This document shows positions 53,568-63,082 of a stretch of DNA of 64,000 bases, piece after piece. The stretch's first letter is position 1. The number at the start of each line of letters is the position of its first letter. The position numbers were made by a program, and so were the translations under genes. The notes below the pieces were generated by a model, which did not search any database, was not told where the DNA came from, and saw only the letters and a program-made list of their open reading frames with translations. The stretch spans positions 2,542,001 to 2,606,000 of the forward strand of contig NZ_CP036423.1 of assembly GCF_009910365.1 (NCBI RefSeq), written 5' to 3'. This DNA is from Aequoribacter fuscus. Lineage in GTDB: Bacteria > Pseudomonadota > Gammaproteobacteria > Pseudomonadales > Halieaceae.

Positions 53568-53819
53568 ATGGCAACTATCACAGCAAACGAGCTCAAAACC
53601 AAAGGCATAACAGCGGTGGATACAGCGCTCGCCGAAGAGCCTACCGTTCAAATTACAGTGCGAGGTTCGGCCAAATACGTGGTGATGCGTTGCGAACACT
53701 ACAACAAATTACGAGAGCAAGAGCTTGATCTTGCCATTCGCGAAAGCAGGGCAGAATTTGAACGCGGCGACTACGTTATCGAATCAGTAGAAGAGCACAT
53801 GCGCCGAGTTCTGGAATGA
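53568..53819 (+). CDS. Phd/YefM-type antitoxin
   Basis: An 83-residue antitoxin. The N-terminal MATITANELKTKGITAVDTA and the VVMRCEHYNKLREQEL segment match the Phd/YefM fold; the acidic tail (VIESVEEHMRRVLE) would bind the toxin. The stop overlaps the toxin start as ATGA. Confidence 0.82.
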   Translation: MATITANELKTKGITAVDTALAEEPTVQITVRGSAKYVVMRCEHYNKLREQELDLAIRESRAEFERGDYVIESVEEHMRRVLE

Positions 53820-54094
53820 TGCCGTATACCCTGATTTACACAAAGCGCTATCTGAAACGCGCATCCAAATTTTTAAAGGCACGACCGGAGATTCACGCAC
53901 AATACAAAAAAACGCTGATGCTGTTGGAGCTGAATCCCTTTCACCCCTCGTTACGCCTGCACTCGCTGAGTGGACGAAGCGATGGCGCCTACTCCGTCTC
54001 GATTAATATGAGCTATCGTATTGTGCTAGACATCGTATTCGTAGACGACAACATCGTACTTTTGGATATCGGCACCCACGACCAAGTTTATTGA
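53816..54094 (+). CDS. RelE/YafQ-type mRNA-interferase toxin
   Basis: A 92-residue basic protein of the RelE/ParE superfamily. YTKRYLKRASKFLKARPEI and LRLHSLSGRSDGAYSVSINM with SYRIVLDIV are typical, and the C-terminus LLDIGTHDQVY fits the YafQ/RelE group, in which a terminal His/Tyr is catalytic. It is coupled to the antitoxin by a four-base overlap. Its 3' end overlaps the convergent MBL hydrolase gene by seven bases. Confidence 0.85.
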   Translation: MMPYTLIYTKRYLKRASKFLKARPEIHAQYKKTLMLLELNPFHPSLRLHSLSGRSDGAYSVSINMSYRIVLDIVFVDDNIVLLDIGTHDQVY

Positions 54095-55530
54095 TCTAAC
54101 CGTGCCATACGCCACTTAAGCTTAGCCATGTGACCCAAATACACAGAGATTTCATTCAACGGCGTACCTGGCACAATGCGTTTTGCGTAAACGTCCATAC
54201 TCAAATCCAAGACCGCACGATTTTCAGGGTAGGCCTCTACGGCCCAATCCGCAAATTGGCTCGCTGTGGCGATATCCGATGCCATCAGCGCTTGAGTTTT
54301 CTGTAAAAATGCATCTATACCACCCGCAGCCTCAATCACCGCCAGCGCGATTGTTCGCGTTCTGGGCGCTTGCCAGTGTGAGGGTACGCCATCCCACCAG
54401 CCGGTGTACTGCCGCACCACCATTTTGGCGAGGTCCGTCACTGTGTTGTAGTAAGGATCCAGATCGGGGTGATCTTTTAGCTCGGGCGGCAACTCCACAC
54501 TATGAATAATGGCATCTTGGCTCAATCCCGCATTCAGGCCCTCAGTGACTTGCGCCACAATCGATTCAAAGGCGCTGGCGACCGTATCGAGCTTTTCTTG
54601 AACGAGGTCCGCGCCTTGAATCGCCGGTCCGTGCATAGGCAGCAGCGTATCGGGCTTGGTCGCCGCCATGGCACGCAGCGCTTGGGCCCATTCGTCGATG
54701 TGCCGCTGGCGACGTTTACCATTGCCGGCGTTGGGCAAAAACGGCTGATGAAAGTCACCGCTGACCACAATGTTCCGCTCGGGCGCATGAATCCAAACGT
54801 GGTCTTCAGTCTCGCCACGGGCAGTGTGTAATACAAAGGTCTCGCCGCCCATAACCAAGGTTTTGGTCCCGGTAAAGGTCTCGGTTGGAGCGACCATTTC
54901 GGCCATGGTACGCGGAATATCTCTGGGGTCTTGGTTATTCATACGCGCATTCGCAAAATCAGCCAGCTGAACATCTAAGCCCATTTCGGTAAGGAACGCG
55001 TCAGAGGCAATAATGCGTGGCGTCATACCCGCTTGCTGAAAAGCCCACGCACCGTAAGCGTGGTCCAAATGATGGTGGGTAAAAATAATGGTATGTAGTG
55101 GCTTGTCACTGAGTTCTTTTAAAACATCAATCAGCACAGGGCCTGCCGGCGCATAGCCGGTATCCAATAACAGCAAGCCTTCGTCGGTTTCCATGACCGT
55201 CACATTCACCCAAGGCATGACGATGAACCACGTGCGTGAATCAATTTGCTGAACGTCCATCATGTCGCGCGCATCTTGCCGGGCTTCTTCAGAGGTACGA
55301 CTGGCCATGTGGTGCGCAATCGCTCGCGACGAGGGGCCACCAAACCCATCGTGCTTACTGGACGACATCGATTGCGCAATATGTGGGTATTCCATTACTA
55401 CGGCGCGCGTGTACTGAAACAGCTCACCGGGCTTTGGTGCGTCCAGTGAGGCCTCATCGGCGACTGCCACACCGTTGCCACATGCGACCAGCGCAAGACC
55501 CGCGGCCCAAGACTTAACGAATTGATTCAT
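54088..55530 (-). CDS. MBL-fold hydrolase related to alkyl sulfatases
   Basis: A 480-residue secreted metallo-beta-lactamase-fold protein. The signal peptide ends near VAVA; the zinc motif THHHLDHAYG has H152-x-H154-x-D156-H157, and GDFHQPFLP and PMHGPAI add further ligands. The C-terminal region YTGWWDGVPSHW resembles the dimerisation domain of SdsA1/BDS1-type alkyl sulfatases, but there is no SCP2-like lipid-binding domain at the end. A sulfatase or related esterase role is plausible, supported by the adjacent arylsulfatase. Confidence 0.8.
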   Translation of the reverse strand: MNQFVKSWAAGLALVACGNGVAVADEASLDAPKPGELFQYTRAVVMEYPHIAQSMSSSKHDGFGGPSSRAIAHHMASRTSEEARQDARDMMDVQQIDSRTWFIVMPWVNVTVMETDEGLLLLDTGYAPAGPVLIDVLKELSDKPLHTIIFTHHHLDHAYGAWAFQQAGMTPRIIASDAFLTEMGLDVQLADFANARMNNQDPRDIPRTMAEMVAPTETFTGTKTLVMGGETFVLHTARGETEDHVWIHAPERNIVVSGDFHQPFLPNAGNGKRRQRHIDEWAQALRAMAATKPDTLLPMHGPAIQGADLVQEKLDTVASAFESIVAQVTEGLNAGLSQDAIIHSVELPPELKDHPDLDPYYNTVTDLAKMVVRQYTGWWDGVPSHWQAPRTRTIALAVIEAAGGIDAFLQKTQALMASDIATASQFADWAVEAYPENRAVLDLSMDVYAKRIVPGTPLNEISVYLGHMAKLKWRMARLDQ

Positions 55531-55706
55531 TGGCTTGCCTTATTATTTTTCGTTGCCTCATTATGCGCCCCAGCGGCTTCAGAACAAGTCACTGACTCGC
55601 ATTCAAGCAACCTATACGTAACCCCTTTGGCTTATCGAGCCCTATTAAAGACCATCACAAAAAGGCCTAGTATGGGGCTGTCGACGAAGCCTTTGGAATA
55701 ACCATA

Positions 55707-57977
55707 ATGTGTGTAGTAAGAACCCCTTGGATAAAAAATCTGACAGCACTGCTTGCTGTTTTGCTGAGCTTTCCTGTATTGGCAAATGATCAGCCATTAC
55801 TGAAAGGCGTCCCCGAACGAGCGCCAAACGTGGTATTCGTGCTGCTAGACGACGTCGGGTTTGGAGCCACATCGACCTTTGGTGGCCCAGTGAGCACCCC
55901 GACCCTCGATGCCCTAGCCGAGCAAGGCCTGCGCTTTAACCGCTTTCATACCACCGCCATCTGCTCGCCCACTCGCGCCTCACTACTGACTGGACGCGAC
56001 GCGCACGCCGCTAACGTAGGCGCGGTATTAAACTCCTCTAACCAGCTAGAGGGATACCAAGGCATTATCCGACCCGATACCGCCACAATTGCGCACATCC
56101 TGAAGGATCAGGGCTATCGCACTGCGGCTTTCGGGAAATGGCACCTCGCCCCACCTTGGGAAACAACACCCATTGGTCCCTTTGACCGCTGGCCTGTTGG
56201 TCTTGGCTTTGAAAAATTCTACGGGTTTTTAGGTGGCGAGACCGACCAGTTTGACCCCACGCTTTACCGCGACACTTCGCCGGTGTCGAGACCGCAGGGC
56301 CACGACTATCACGTGACAGAAGACCTGGCCGACGAAGCCATTAAATGGCTGCGTTTAGGACACAGCTTGCGGAGTGAGCAGCCATTTTTTATGTACTTTG
56401 CCACTGGCGCAGCGCACGCGCCCTTGCAGGTGCCAAAGCAGTGGATTGAGGCTTACAAGGGTCAGTTTGATGGCGGATGGGACGCCATGCGCGAGCACAT
56501 CCTCAAACGCCAAATCGCTTTGGGTGTGGTGCCCGAAGGTACGCCATTAACCCCCCGCCCCAATGCCCTACCCGCCTGGGACTCGCTCTCGGATAAGCAG
56601 AAACAGGTGGCCGCACGACTGATGGAAACCTTTGCCGGCTTTTTGGCGCACACCGACCATCAAATTGGTCGTTTGGTGCAAACCCTCAAAGATCTCAAAG
56701 AGTTCGACAATACACTATTTGTGTATATCGCAGGCGATAACGGTAGCAGCGCCGAGGGTGGTTTGGCGGGCAGTATCAATTATATGGGGGCCTTGCAGGG
56801 TTTATCCGAGACGCTCGACGAACAAGTGGCCGCCTTGGATCGCATTGGCGATGCAAGCACCTACCCACAGTACCCAGCGGGCTGGGCCTGGGCACTGACC
56901 TCACCTTTTCAGTGGGTGAAGCAGGTTGCCTCGCATTTGGGCGGCACGCGCGTGGGCACGGTGATTTCCTGGCCCAACACTATTAAAGATGCCGGCGGCC
57001 TACGGCAGCAGTTTACCCACGTGAATGACATCGTGCCCACAGTCCTCGAAGCCGCAGGTATTCAGGAGCCCCAGGTAGTGGCAGGTGTAGCGCAAAAATC
57101 CATGGACGGTGTGAGTCTTTTACCCGCACTCAAAGACGCGGCCGCGCCAGAGCACAAAACAACGCAACTGTTCGAGGTAAACGGCAATCGCGCCATTTAC
57201 CACGAGGGCTGGATGGCCTCGGCGTTTCACAAACGCTACCCCTGGAGCGTAGGTGTACGCGCCGGCGCCACCCCCATGGAAGACGACGAATGGGAGCTGT
57301 ACAACCTGAACGAGGACTACAGCCAGGCCAATAATTTGGCCAGCACTTATCCCGACAAGCTCGCCGAACTGCAACAAGTCTTTGAGCAAGAAGCAAAGAG
57401 CTTGGGCATTTGGCCCATTCAAAGCGCCATGGATGCGATGAACACTCACCCCATTCCCAACTTGCGCCAAGGCCGCACCGAATTTACCTACTACCCGGGC
57501 GCCGTGGGTATTGCTGAAACCCAAGCACCCCCCATTTACAACCGCTCGTGGTCACTCAGCGCAAAACTCTCAGGCGCCCAACCTACGGGCGTTATCGCCA
57601 CCATGGGCGGCTTGGTTAGCGGCTGGAGCTTGTACTTAAACGCCAACAGCCAAGCCGAATTTAAGTACCGCAACTTTGAAAAAGGCGAGGTGCTACTGAC
57701 CTCGGGTCCAGTGATATCGAGCGACACGACCGTCGGCGTCGTCTTCGACTACGACGGCGGTGGCTGGGCGCGTGGCGGGCAGTTTAGCTTGATTGTAAAC
57801 GGCAAAATCTTAGTGCAGGACCGCATTCAATTAACACCACCGGCCTACTTCTCGATCGACGAGACCTTTGATATTGGTATCGACACAGGCTCACCGGCAG
57901 GCAACTACCCAGCCGACCAACAGGGCTACCCCTTTGCCAGGGGAATTATCGAGTCTGTGACAATCACAATAAACTAG
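55707..57977 (+). CDS. Secreted arylsulfatase
   Basis: A 756-residue type I sulfatase. It begins with a signal peptide (NLTALLAVLLSFPVLA); the metal-binding NVVFVLLDDVGFG carries Asp48 and Asp49; the sulfatase signature CSPTRASLLTG has Cys86, to be matured to formylglycine; GKWHLAPPWE carries further active-site residues. The C-terminal part (about 600-756) is a jelly-roll-like domain. The Cys form needs a formylglycine-generating enzyme, which is not in the window. Substrate sulfate esters are probably algal or detrital. Confidence 0.9.
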   Translation: MCVVRTPWIKNLTALLAVLLSFPVLANDQPLLKGVPERAPNVVFVLLDDVGFGATSTFGGPVSTPTLDALAEQGLRFNRFHTTAICSPTRASLLTGRDAHAANVGAVLNSSNQLEGYQGIIRPDTATIAHILKDQGYRTAAFGKWHLAPPWETTPIGPFDRWPVGLGFEKFYGFLGGETDQFDPTLYRDTSPVSRPQGHDYHVTEDLADEAIKWLRLGHSLRSEQPFFMYFATGAAHAPLQVPKQWIEAYKGQFDGGWDAMREHILKRQIALGVVPEGTPLTPRPNALPAWDSLSDKQKQVAARLMETFAGFLAHTDHQIGRLVQTLKDLKEFDNTLFVYIAGDNGSSAEGGLAGSINYMGALQGLSETLDEQVAALDRIGDASTYPQYPAGWAWALTSPFQWVKQVASHLGGTRVGTVISWPNTIKDAGGLRQQFTHVNDIVPTVLEAAGIQEPQVVAGVAQKSMDGVSLLPALKDAAAPEHKTTQLFEVNGNRAIYHEGWMASAFHKRYPWSVGVRAGATPMEDDEWELYNLNEDYSQANNLASTYPDKLAELQQVFEQEAKSLGIWPIQSAMDAMNTHPIPNLRQGRTEFTYYPGAVGIAETQAPPIYNRSWSLSAKLSGAQPTGVIATMGGLVSGWSLYLNANSQAEFKYRNFEKGEVLLTSGPVISSDTTVGVVFDYDGGGWARGGQFSLIVNGKILVQDRIQLTPPAYFSIDETFDIGIDTGSPAGNYPADQQGYPFARGIIESVTITIN

Positions 57978-57985
57978 CCCACAAA

Positions 57986-58007
57986 AAAGCCGGCGAATGC
58001 CGGCTTT
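57986..58007. terminator. Bidirectional rho-independent terminator
   Basis: AAAGCCGGC, loop GAAT, GCCGGCTTT: a perfect nine-base stem between the convergent arylsulfatase and CsgG-like genes. On the minus strand it is followed by a six-base T-run, so it fits best as terminator of the CsgG-like operon; on the plus strand the T-run is short. Confidence 0.85.
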
Positions 58008-58030
58008 CGAATCTAAGGTTCTCAGAAGAT

Positions 58031-58990
58031 CTAGCGCAATGTGCAAGCCTGCTCTCTTTTCTCAATCGCAGCGTCGCATTTAGAGCCCTCTTTTTTACAA
58101 CGTTTATTCTCATCTTTCCGAGCTTTTTGACAGTTCTTTATGAACTTATCCATATTCTTTTGTTCGTTTTTGGTCAAACGATTAGCAACGTCGCCAGCAG
58201 ACATCGGCGCATTTTGCATGATAATACGGGCTTTCGAAAAGTTAGGCTTTAGACTGTACACTTTTACCAGTCCAATCAACTCTTCTTCAGCGCCTAGAAC
58301 TTCTCCCGTATCAGGATCAACAAAACCTTCTCCCAGAGTGACGACTTTTAAAATTTCATCTTTCTTTAAAAATCCTTCTCCATAATTCAGATAGACCTCA
58401 TCATCGGAGGCTTTTGCAATTTTGACTGGGAACAAGTTTTGGGTAAGCGATTCCGCCAAGCCTCTGGATGCAGCTGCACTCAGATTATCAAACGCCTCAA
58501 TACCTATCCCGCGGCATGGGTTAGATTCGCTATCACTCGTATTAACACCGTCTTCTTTTGTTATATTTTCGCTCAACCGGATCTCTCCAGTCATTACATC
58601 AACAACTCGAACATCCAAACCAAGTTTCGCGCGACATTCGCTCATGATCAGCAAGTTTTTAGCCTCCAAACCTAACTGGGTAACTCGGCCGTAAATTAGA
58701 TAATCGACACCGCCGAACCCTCCAAGGCTTTGTGCTCCGCCATCAACTAGTCCTTCCATCGACATGTTTTGCTCGGTCAGCAATTGATCCAGACGGCCTC
58801 GCTCCATCAGCATAAACTTGCCGGTTTTTGAAAGCGCGGTCTCGATCGCAGTTTGTATATTACGAGTGTCATAATCCCGAAAAGAACTATCGAACGTGCC
58901 GACCGCAACGATCGGCTTGTTTCCCTGTGAAAATACGACTGGAGCAAAAAAAACAAAAACCAATAATGCAATATTTTTATAAAAATTCAT
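58031..58990 (-). CDS. CsgG-family protein (copy 1)
   Basis: A 319-residue secreted protein. The signal peptide is NIALLVFVFFAPVVFS; IQTAIETALSKTGKFMLMERGRL and VDYLIYGRVTQLG match CsgG/curli-assembly-type proteins, which in CsgG form an outer-membrane pore. There is no lipobox Cys, unlike CsgG. The C-terminus is Lys- and Cys-rich (CQKARKDENKRCKKEGSKC) and unusual. It follows the second copy by 12 bases; both share one operon. Confidence 0.8.
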   Translation of the reverse strand: MNFYKNIALLVFVFFAPVVFSQGNKPIVAVGTFDSSFRDYDTRNIQTAIETALSKTGKFMLMERGRLDQLLTEQNMSMEGLVDGGAQSLGGFGGVDYLIYGRVTQLGLEAKNLLIMSECRAKLGLDVRVVDVMTGEIRLSENITKEDGVNTSDSESNPCRGIGIEAFDNLSAAASRGLAESLTQNLFPVKIAKASDDEVYLNYGEGFLKKDEILKVVTLGEGFVDPDTGEVLGAEEELIGLVKVYSLKPNFSKARIIMQNAPMSAGDVANRLTKNEQKNMDKFIKNCQKARKDENKRCKKEGSKCDAAIEKREQACTLR

Positions 58991-59002
58991 GGTATCCCCT
59001 AA

Positions 59003-59911
59003 TTAAATTTTTCGACCACGCTTCTCGACTGGAGCGCTTCTGTTTGACGACGACCCTGCTTCTGGCGCCTTTTCCAATATTCTCACCAGATCACCCTTAG
59101 CTGGGCCCTCACCTTCAAGCAATTTTGCTTTGGAGAACTTATCCGTGGTTGATGTTACCTGTAACTTCCCAAGGAAAATCTCCTCCGAGCCCAAATTCAA
59201 CCCGGTTGCTTCGTCAATAAGCTCTTCTCCAGGCTGAAAAACAGCGAGAATGTCACCCTGATCCAAAATAGACGACCCATAATTTAAATAAATAACCGAG
59301 CCGCCTTTAACGACCTCAATGGGAAAAATACTAGTGGCGATCAGTGAAGCAACTTTTTTAGCGGCCATGCGCTGCACGTCCGCGAGAGGATCTCCCGCTC
59401 CCTTTGCAGTTGCGAAGCTACCAGTTGCCATGCCACCCGCGGATTTGACCATCGCTTCAGCAGTTTCTGCTTTTCGGATTTCGCCAGTCGATGCATCTAC
59501 CACCTTGATATCAACCGCCATTTCCGTAATGAGACTCGCTGTCGCAAACTGCCCTGTTGCCATACCTGATTTGCGCTGACCTAATTTCGTGATTGATCCG
59601 TAAACAAGATAATCAACGCCGGCAATGTTGTAACCACCATTCGCCGTTCTACCGTCGCCCACCTCATTATTCATTCCTTGCTCAGCCAGAATTTCATCGA
59701 CCCGCGCGCGCTCCATGATCTTGAAACGCCCGACTTTGGCCATTTGTGTTTCCAGCATTGCCTGAAAATTCTCGCCTTTTGCATTACGACTCCAGTCGTT
59801 TACGGTTTCTTTGATAGTTGAAATACCTACGATTGGTAAGTCCTGTGCTGCCAACAGCGTTGACGAGGCTAGAAACAAAAATGCAACGAATAATTTGTAA
59901 AGCTGCGCCAT
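59003..59911 (-). CDS. CsgG-family protein (copy 2)
   Basis: A 302-residue paralogue of the downstream gene: signal peptide LFVAFLFLASSTLLAAQ, then METQMAKVGRFKIMERARV and VDYLVYGSITKLGQ in the same positions. No lipobox is visible. It differs in the C-terminal tail, which is Ser/Arg-rich. No csgE, csgF or curlin genes are near, so a curli system is not supported; the pair may serve another envelope function. Confidence 0.8.
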   Translation of the reverse strand: MAQLYKLFVAFLFLASSTLLAAQDLPIVGISTIKETVNDWSRNAKGENFQAMLETQMAKVGRFKIMERARVDEILAEQGMNNEVGDGRTANGGYNIAGVDYLVYGSITKLGQRKSGMATGQFATASLITEMAVDIKVVDASTGEIRKAETAEAMVKSAGGMATGSFATAKGAGDPLADVQRMAAKKVASLIATSIFPIEVVKGGSVIYLNYGSSILDQGDILAVFQPGEELIDEATGLNLGSEEIFLGKLQVTSTTDKFSKAKLLEGEGPAKGDLVRILEKAPEAGSSSNRSAPVEKRGRKI

Positions 59912-60057
59912 ACTTCCCCCTTTCCTTTCTAAGTGTGCGAACGTTCCGGGCCTGAACTCTCGCTGTTCATTAATATTTATTTCTGGGCACCTATGTAAAC
60001 ACTACGCTCAAGAACCTCTTTCGGATCAGACTGAGAAATTGGCTTTTCCGACAAGAC

Positions 60058-61986
60058 TTAAGGGTTATACCAAATCGGTGACGAGTAGGCTCGATCAACG
60101 GTTGTCATGGGCGTACCCTCGGGGAATTGTGTCCCCAAACGCGCCCGGTCATACGCGGTCCATCTGGGTTTAGGAATTTCAAGCACACGCACATAGTAAA
60201 ACGCGCGCTGAGCTGGGTCAAACTCCGGGTCCTGCCAGTACGCCCTCAGAACGGGCGCACCAATGGTGTTTTGGTAGGTCGCTTCTTGCTCGTTTACCGT
60301 ATTACCCACCGACTGACGATTACGACCATCGTCGTCAGGCAAGCGTCCACCCGCCAACGCAACATCGTAAATACGTTCCTGCATTTGCCCCGCAGCATCA
60401 ATGTAGCCTTTAATGACTTGTACCCGGTCAAGATTGGCGCCATCGGGGTCCCGCTCGGCATGAATCATCAAAATGGGTCTTTGATCGCCAGAGGCTTTTG
60501 ATAAATCCCCCCCCATAGGGACGCCTTTTTGATAACCGAAACGATCGAAATCAGGGGCAAAAAAGTCTTCTTGAGTGTAATCAAAGCCGCCAAACAAGCG
60601 CAGTCGAATACGTGAACCCGTGGTCGCGTAAACCTCTTTGCGCTGCATAGCCTCAAAAATCGCCTCGCGGGTATTTTCGCGCGCCCACACTGCGGCTAAG
60701 CCCGAGGCCAGAGCCATACTGTGGTCTTGCTGCACTTCGTGTGAACCGGGTCGCCCTGTAATGGGCTCATTGACCCGAAAGCTTGAACCGGGCTCGGTGG
60801 CGGTGACCTTACCAAAGAAGTTATCTTCCTCCGCGGTAGATAGTGCCGTGTGGGAATCGGTGGATCCAACCATGCCGAACTTAAAGGGGTTAACGCCCAG
60901 AGTTGCCTCTAACGCCATACCGCGCTGCAGGGCATCGCGGGCATATTCGTAGGTCAACATGTCTTGCGTTTTGGGCTCGGGCCCAAAACTACCGTTGTCC
61001 CAAGTGCCGTAGTCGGCGTATTCGTCATTGGGCGATAGCAAGGGGTGCGCTTCGCCGTCGCCTTTGATTTGGGTTACCTCATACATAGGCTCCCACCGCG
61101 CCCGTAATGTGGCGTATTCGGCGGTGATGGGTTCACCCGTTAAGCGGTCTTTATCGCTGAACATCAAGCCATTCGATAGGTTGCCGTTGTGGGCCAGGGC
61201 CAACAATTTGCCACCAGTGTTTTGTTCGTACTCTGCCATCCACAGCCAAAGATCCTTCGGGTCTTTCGATTGGTAAGCAGAAAACGGAATAATTTGGTTA
61301 GCGTAATCCGCATTGTCTTTAAAAATCACGTTGCGATGCAGGTTCGACCCACCCGGTGCCAGAGTCCACTCAAACCCAATAAAACTGGTAAACACGCCAG
61401 GTTGGTAATGTTGGTCAGCAAAGCCGGTAACGCGAGACCAAATATCGGTGGCGATGGGCTCTGAGGCTGCACCGAGTGGATCGCGCGCTTTATCGAGCCC
61501 GCCACGCTGCCATAAGCTGTACGCTTTGATCATATTTTCAACTTTGCCGGTACTGGCAAGGTCGTACACCTTACGGCCAAAATCCTCTGCCAAAAGTGCG
61601 GCGTTTTGTTCGCGTAAGGCCACCGGTAAACCCATATTCTCAGCGTGATCAGTCACCACTAAAAAATCGAGCGGCCGGTAAAGCTTTGCCGGTGTTCCAG
61701 TACTTGAGAGCACCTCCTCGCCTTTGGCAAACCGGTAAGCGTCGTCGGGCGTCCGCAAACTTCCGACCAAGCCAGCGTCGGTCGAATAGGTTGTGTGCAA
61801 GTGGGTATCACCAAAGTACACATTTTTGGGGAAGTCAGCGCTTAGTGTCTGCGAGTAGTTCGTGGGCTGTTTAACGATGGGGGTAATGGGCAGGGTTTCA
61901 GCTTGGGCCGAGCAAGCGGCAACCAATAAGGCTAGGGCCGTCGCAGTACCTAAACAATGCGACTGAGTATGCAGCTTCGATTTCAT
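60058..61986 (-). CDS. DUF3604 secreted protein with metal-binding motifs
   Basis: A 642-residue exported protein. The N-terminus LATALVA-like region ends LVAACSAQ, a possible lipobox. YFGDTHLHTTYSTDAG has the HxH metal pair at about residues 62-64, and DFLVVTDHAENMG resembles PHP-fold hydrolases; GSTDSHTALSTAEEDNF supplies a further His. This is the DUF3604 family of unknown function. It is a single gene near sulfatases and could be a hydrolase for small organic substrates. Confidence 0.82.
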   Translation of the reverse strand: MKSKLHTQSHCLGTATALALLVAACSAQAETLPITPIVKQPTNYSQTLSADFPKNVYFGDTHLHTTYSTDAGLVGSLRTPDDAYRFAKGEEVLSSTGTPAKLYRPLDFLVVTDHAENMGLPVALREQNAALLAEDFGRKVYDLASTGKVENMIKAYSLWQRGGLDKARDPLGAASEPIATDIWSRVTGFADQHYQPGVFTSFIGFEWTLAPGGSNLHRNVIFKDNADYANQIIPFSAYQSKDPKDLWLWMAEYEQNTGGKLLALAHNGNLSNGLMFSDKDRLTGEPITAEYATLRARWEPMYEVTQIKGDGEAHPLLSPNDEYADYGTWDNGSFGPEPKTQDMLTYEYARDALQRGMALEATLGVNPFKFGMVGSTDSHTALSTAEEDNFFGKVTATEPGSSFRVNEPITGRPGSHEVQQDHSMALASGLAAVWARENTREAIFEAMQRKEVYATTGSRIRLRLFGGFDYTQEDFFAPDFDRFGYQKGVPMGGDLSKASGDQRPILMIHAERDPDGANLDRVQVIKGYIDAAGQMQERIYDVALAGGRLPDDDGRNRQSVGNTVNEQEATYQNTIGAPVLRAYWQDPEFDPAQRAFYYVRVLEIPKPRWTAYDRARLGTQFPEGTPMTTVDRAYSSPIWYNP

Positions 61987-62130
61987 GGTGATCTCTTCTT
62001 ATGTTTTGTATTAGGCAATGAGGGCCCGTTTGAACGTTATGCGAAGCGTAACCTAGGCGTCAGTCTTTTTGCCAGTCAGATACTGGGTCTTTGCAAGCCA
62101 AAATAGGCGCAGAGAGGTAACATCAACACC

Positions 62131-62155
62131 AAAAAAAAGCGCCCCAGAGGAGCGC
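62131..62155 (-). terminator. Rho-independent terminator of the alpha/beta hydrolase transcript
   Basis: Read on the minus strand: GCGCTCC, loop TCT, GGGGCGC, then eight Ts. It lies about 170 bases after the hydrolase stop and may end its transcript or a separate small RNA. Confidence 0.82.
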
Positions 62156-62240
62156 CAATAACGATAACCATTGAGGTTACGCAGAGTTTCCGAGGAAACC
62201 GTGCCCTGTTGGCAACTTACACGCGTCCAGTCAGTCAACG
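62131..62240 (-). ncRNA. Candidate structured RNA or structured 3' UTR
   Basis: Read on the minus strand, the segment forms GTTTCC-TC-GGAAAC, then TAACC-TCAAT-GGTTA, then the terminator hairpin with eight Ts: three consecutive stems with short single-stranded joins, a common small-RNA layout. It could equally be the long 3' UTR of the hydrolase gene. No known RNA family is recognised and no own promoter was established. Confidence 0.25.
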
Positions 62241-62322
62241 CCTTGAATTGCAAGCGGCTAATATCCTTAGGTGTACTAATGAACGCTGGCACCTAGGGAT
62301 TTTTGTTCGGGCTGCACACATC

Positions 62323-63018
62323 TCAGCTTGCGTCGAGCCAGTCCAGTAAGGCATGAGCAACGGCCATAGGTTGCTCCATGGGCAGCATATGACCCGACTG
62401 GGCAATAATTACGCTCGACATACCGCACCGTGAGGCCATGGCTTGCTGATTTTCCGTTGTAATCACGCGATCACTGTCGGCAATAACAGCAAGCTTTGCT
62501 CGGCTAAAACGGGATAAAAATTGTGTTCGATCGGGCCTTGTAGCCATCGCTTTTTGATGTGCAATGAAACGTTCTGCACCATAGTGCTCTATGTCAGATT
62601 GCCTCGCTGTTTGTAAGTCAGCTCGCGCAAGATTATCGGGGTGGTAGGTCAAAGCACTCGCTTCAGCTGCCAGGCGGTAATAGCCACCCTGCTGTGCTTG
62701 GGCAATTCGCTCGGCGCGTATCGCTCGTGTCTGGTCTGTATCCGCGGCGGCACTGCTATTAATTAAGGCTATACCAAGCACTTGGGGACCTGCCGCGGCC
62801 GCCACTGCGAGGGCCACCATACCACCGAAGGAATGACCTATCAGATAGACCGACTCACTACCCACCTCGCCCAGTACAGATTCAGCGATTGCTTCAACAG
62901 ACTCATAGGGCGGCAGAAAAATTGAGCGACAGTCCCAGCCCCTCGCTTGCATCACCGTGATCACCTTGTGCCAGCTGGCAGGCGTGTTGTTCACCCCGTG
63001 CAGAAATACAAGGCCCAT
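62323..63018 (-). CDS. Alpha/beta-fold hydrolase
   Basis: A 231-residue hydrolase. GLVFLHGVNNTPASWHKV gives the oxyanion region, GHSFGG the nucleophile elbow (Ser63), VIADSDRVI the acid region and QSGHMLPMEQP the catalytic His. The length suits small esterase-like members. It follows the PadR regulator by 75 bases on the same strand and may be its target. Confidence 0.85.
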   Translation of the reverse strand: MGLVFLHGVNNTPASWHKVITVMQARGWDCRSIFLPPYESVEAIAESVLGEVGSESVYLIGHSFGGMVALAVAAAAGPQVLGIALINSSAAADTDQTRAIRAERIAQAQQGGYYRLAAEASALTYHPDNLARADLQTARQSDIEHYGAERFIAHQKAMATRPDRTQFLSRFSRAKLAVIADSDRVITTENQQAMASRCGMSSVIIAQSGHMLPMEQPMAVAHALLDWLDAS

Positions 63019-63082
63019 TACTGTTCCCTAAACAAAACCGTAGGAAAAGAGTAAAAGCTTTTATTTTAACTGTCTATTTTTA

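Larger units (their letters stand above)
61987..62322. other. 336-base gene-free region with a terminator and folded segment
   Basis: No convincing gene. It carries a rho-independent terminator read on the minus strand (62131-62155) with smaller hairpins upstream, discussed as an RNA candidate. A 79-codon frame overlaps the terminator and is rejected. The remainder is the promoter region of the DUF3604 gene. Confidence 0.5.

Noticed and set aside
58031-59911. Curli secretion system
   Set aside because: Only CsgG-like proteins are present, without lipobox and without csgA, B, E or F.
62053-62292. 79-codon minus-strand frame
   Set aside because: A strong rho-independent terminator on the same strand lies inside it (62131-62155), it has no recognised domain and no clear ribosome site.
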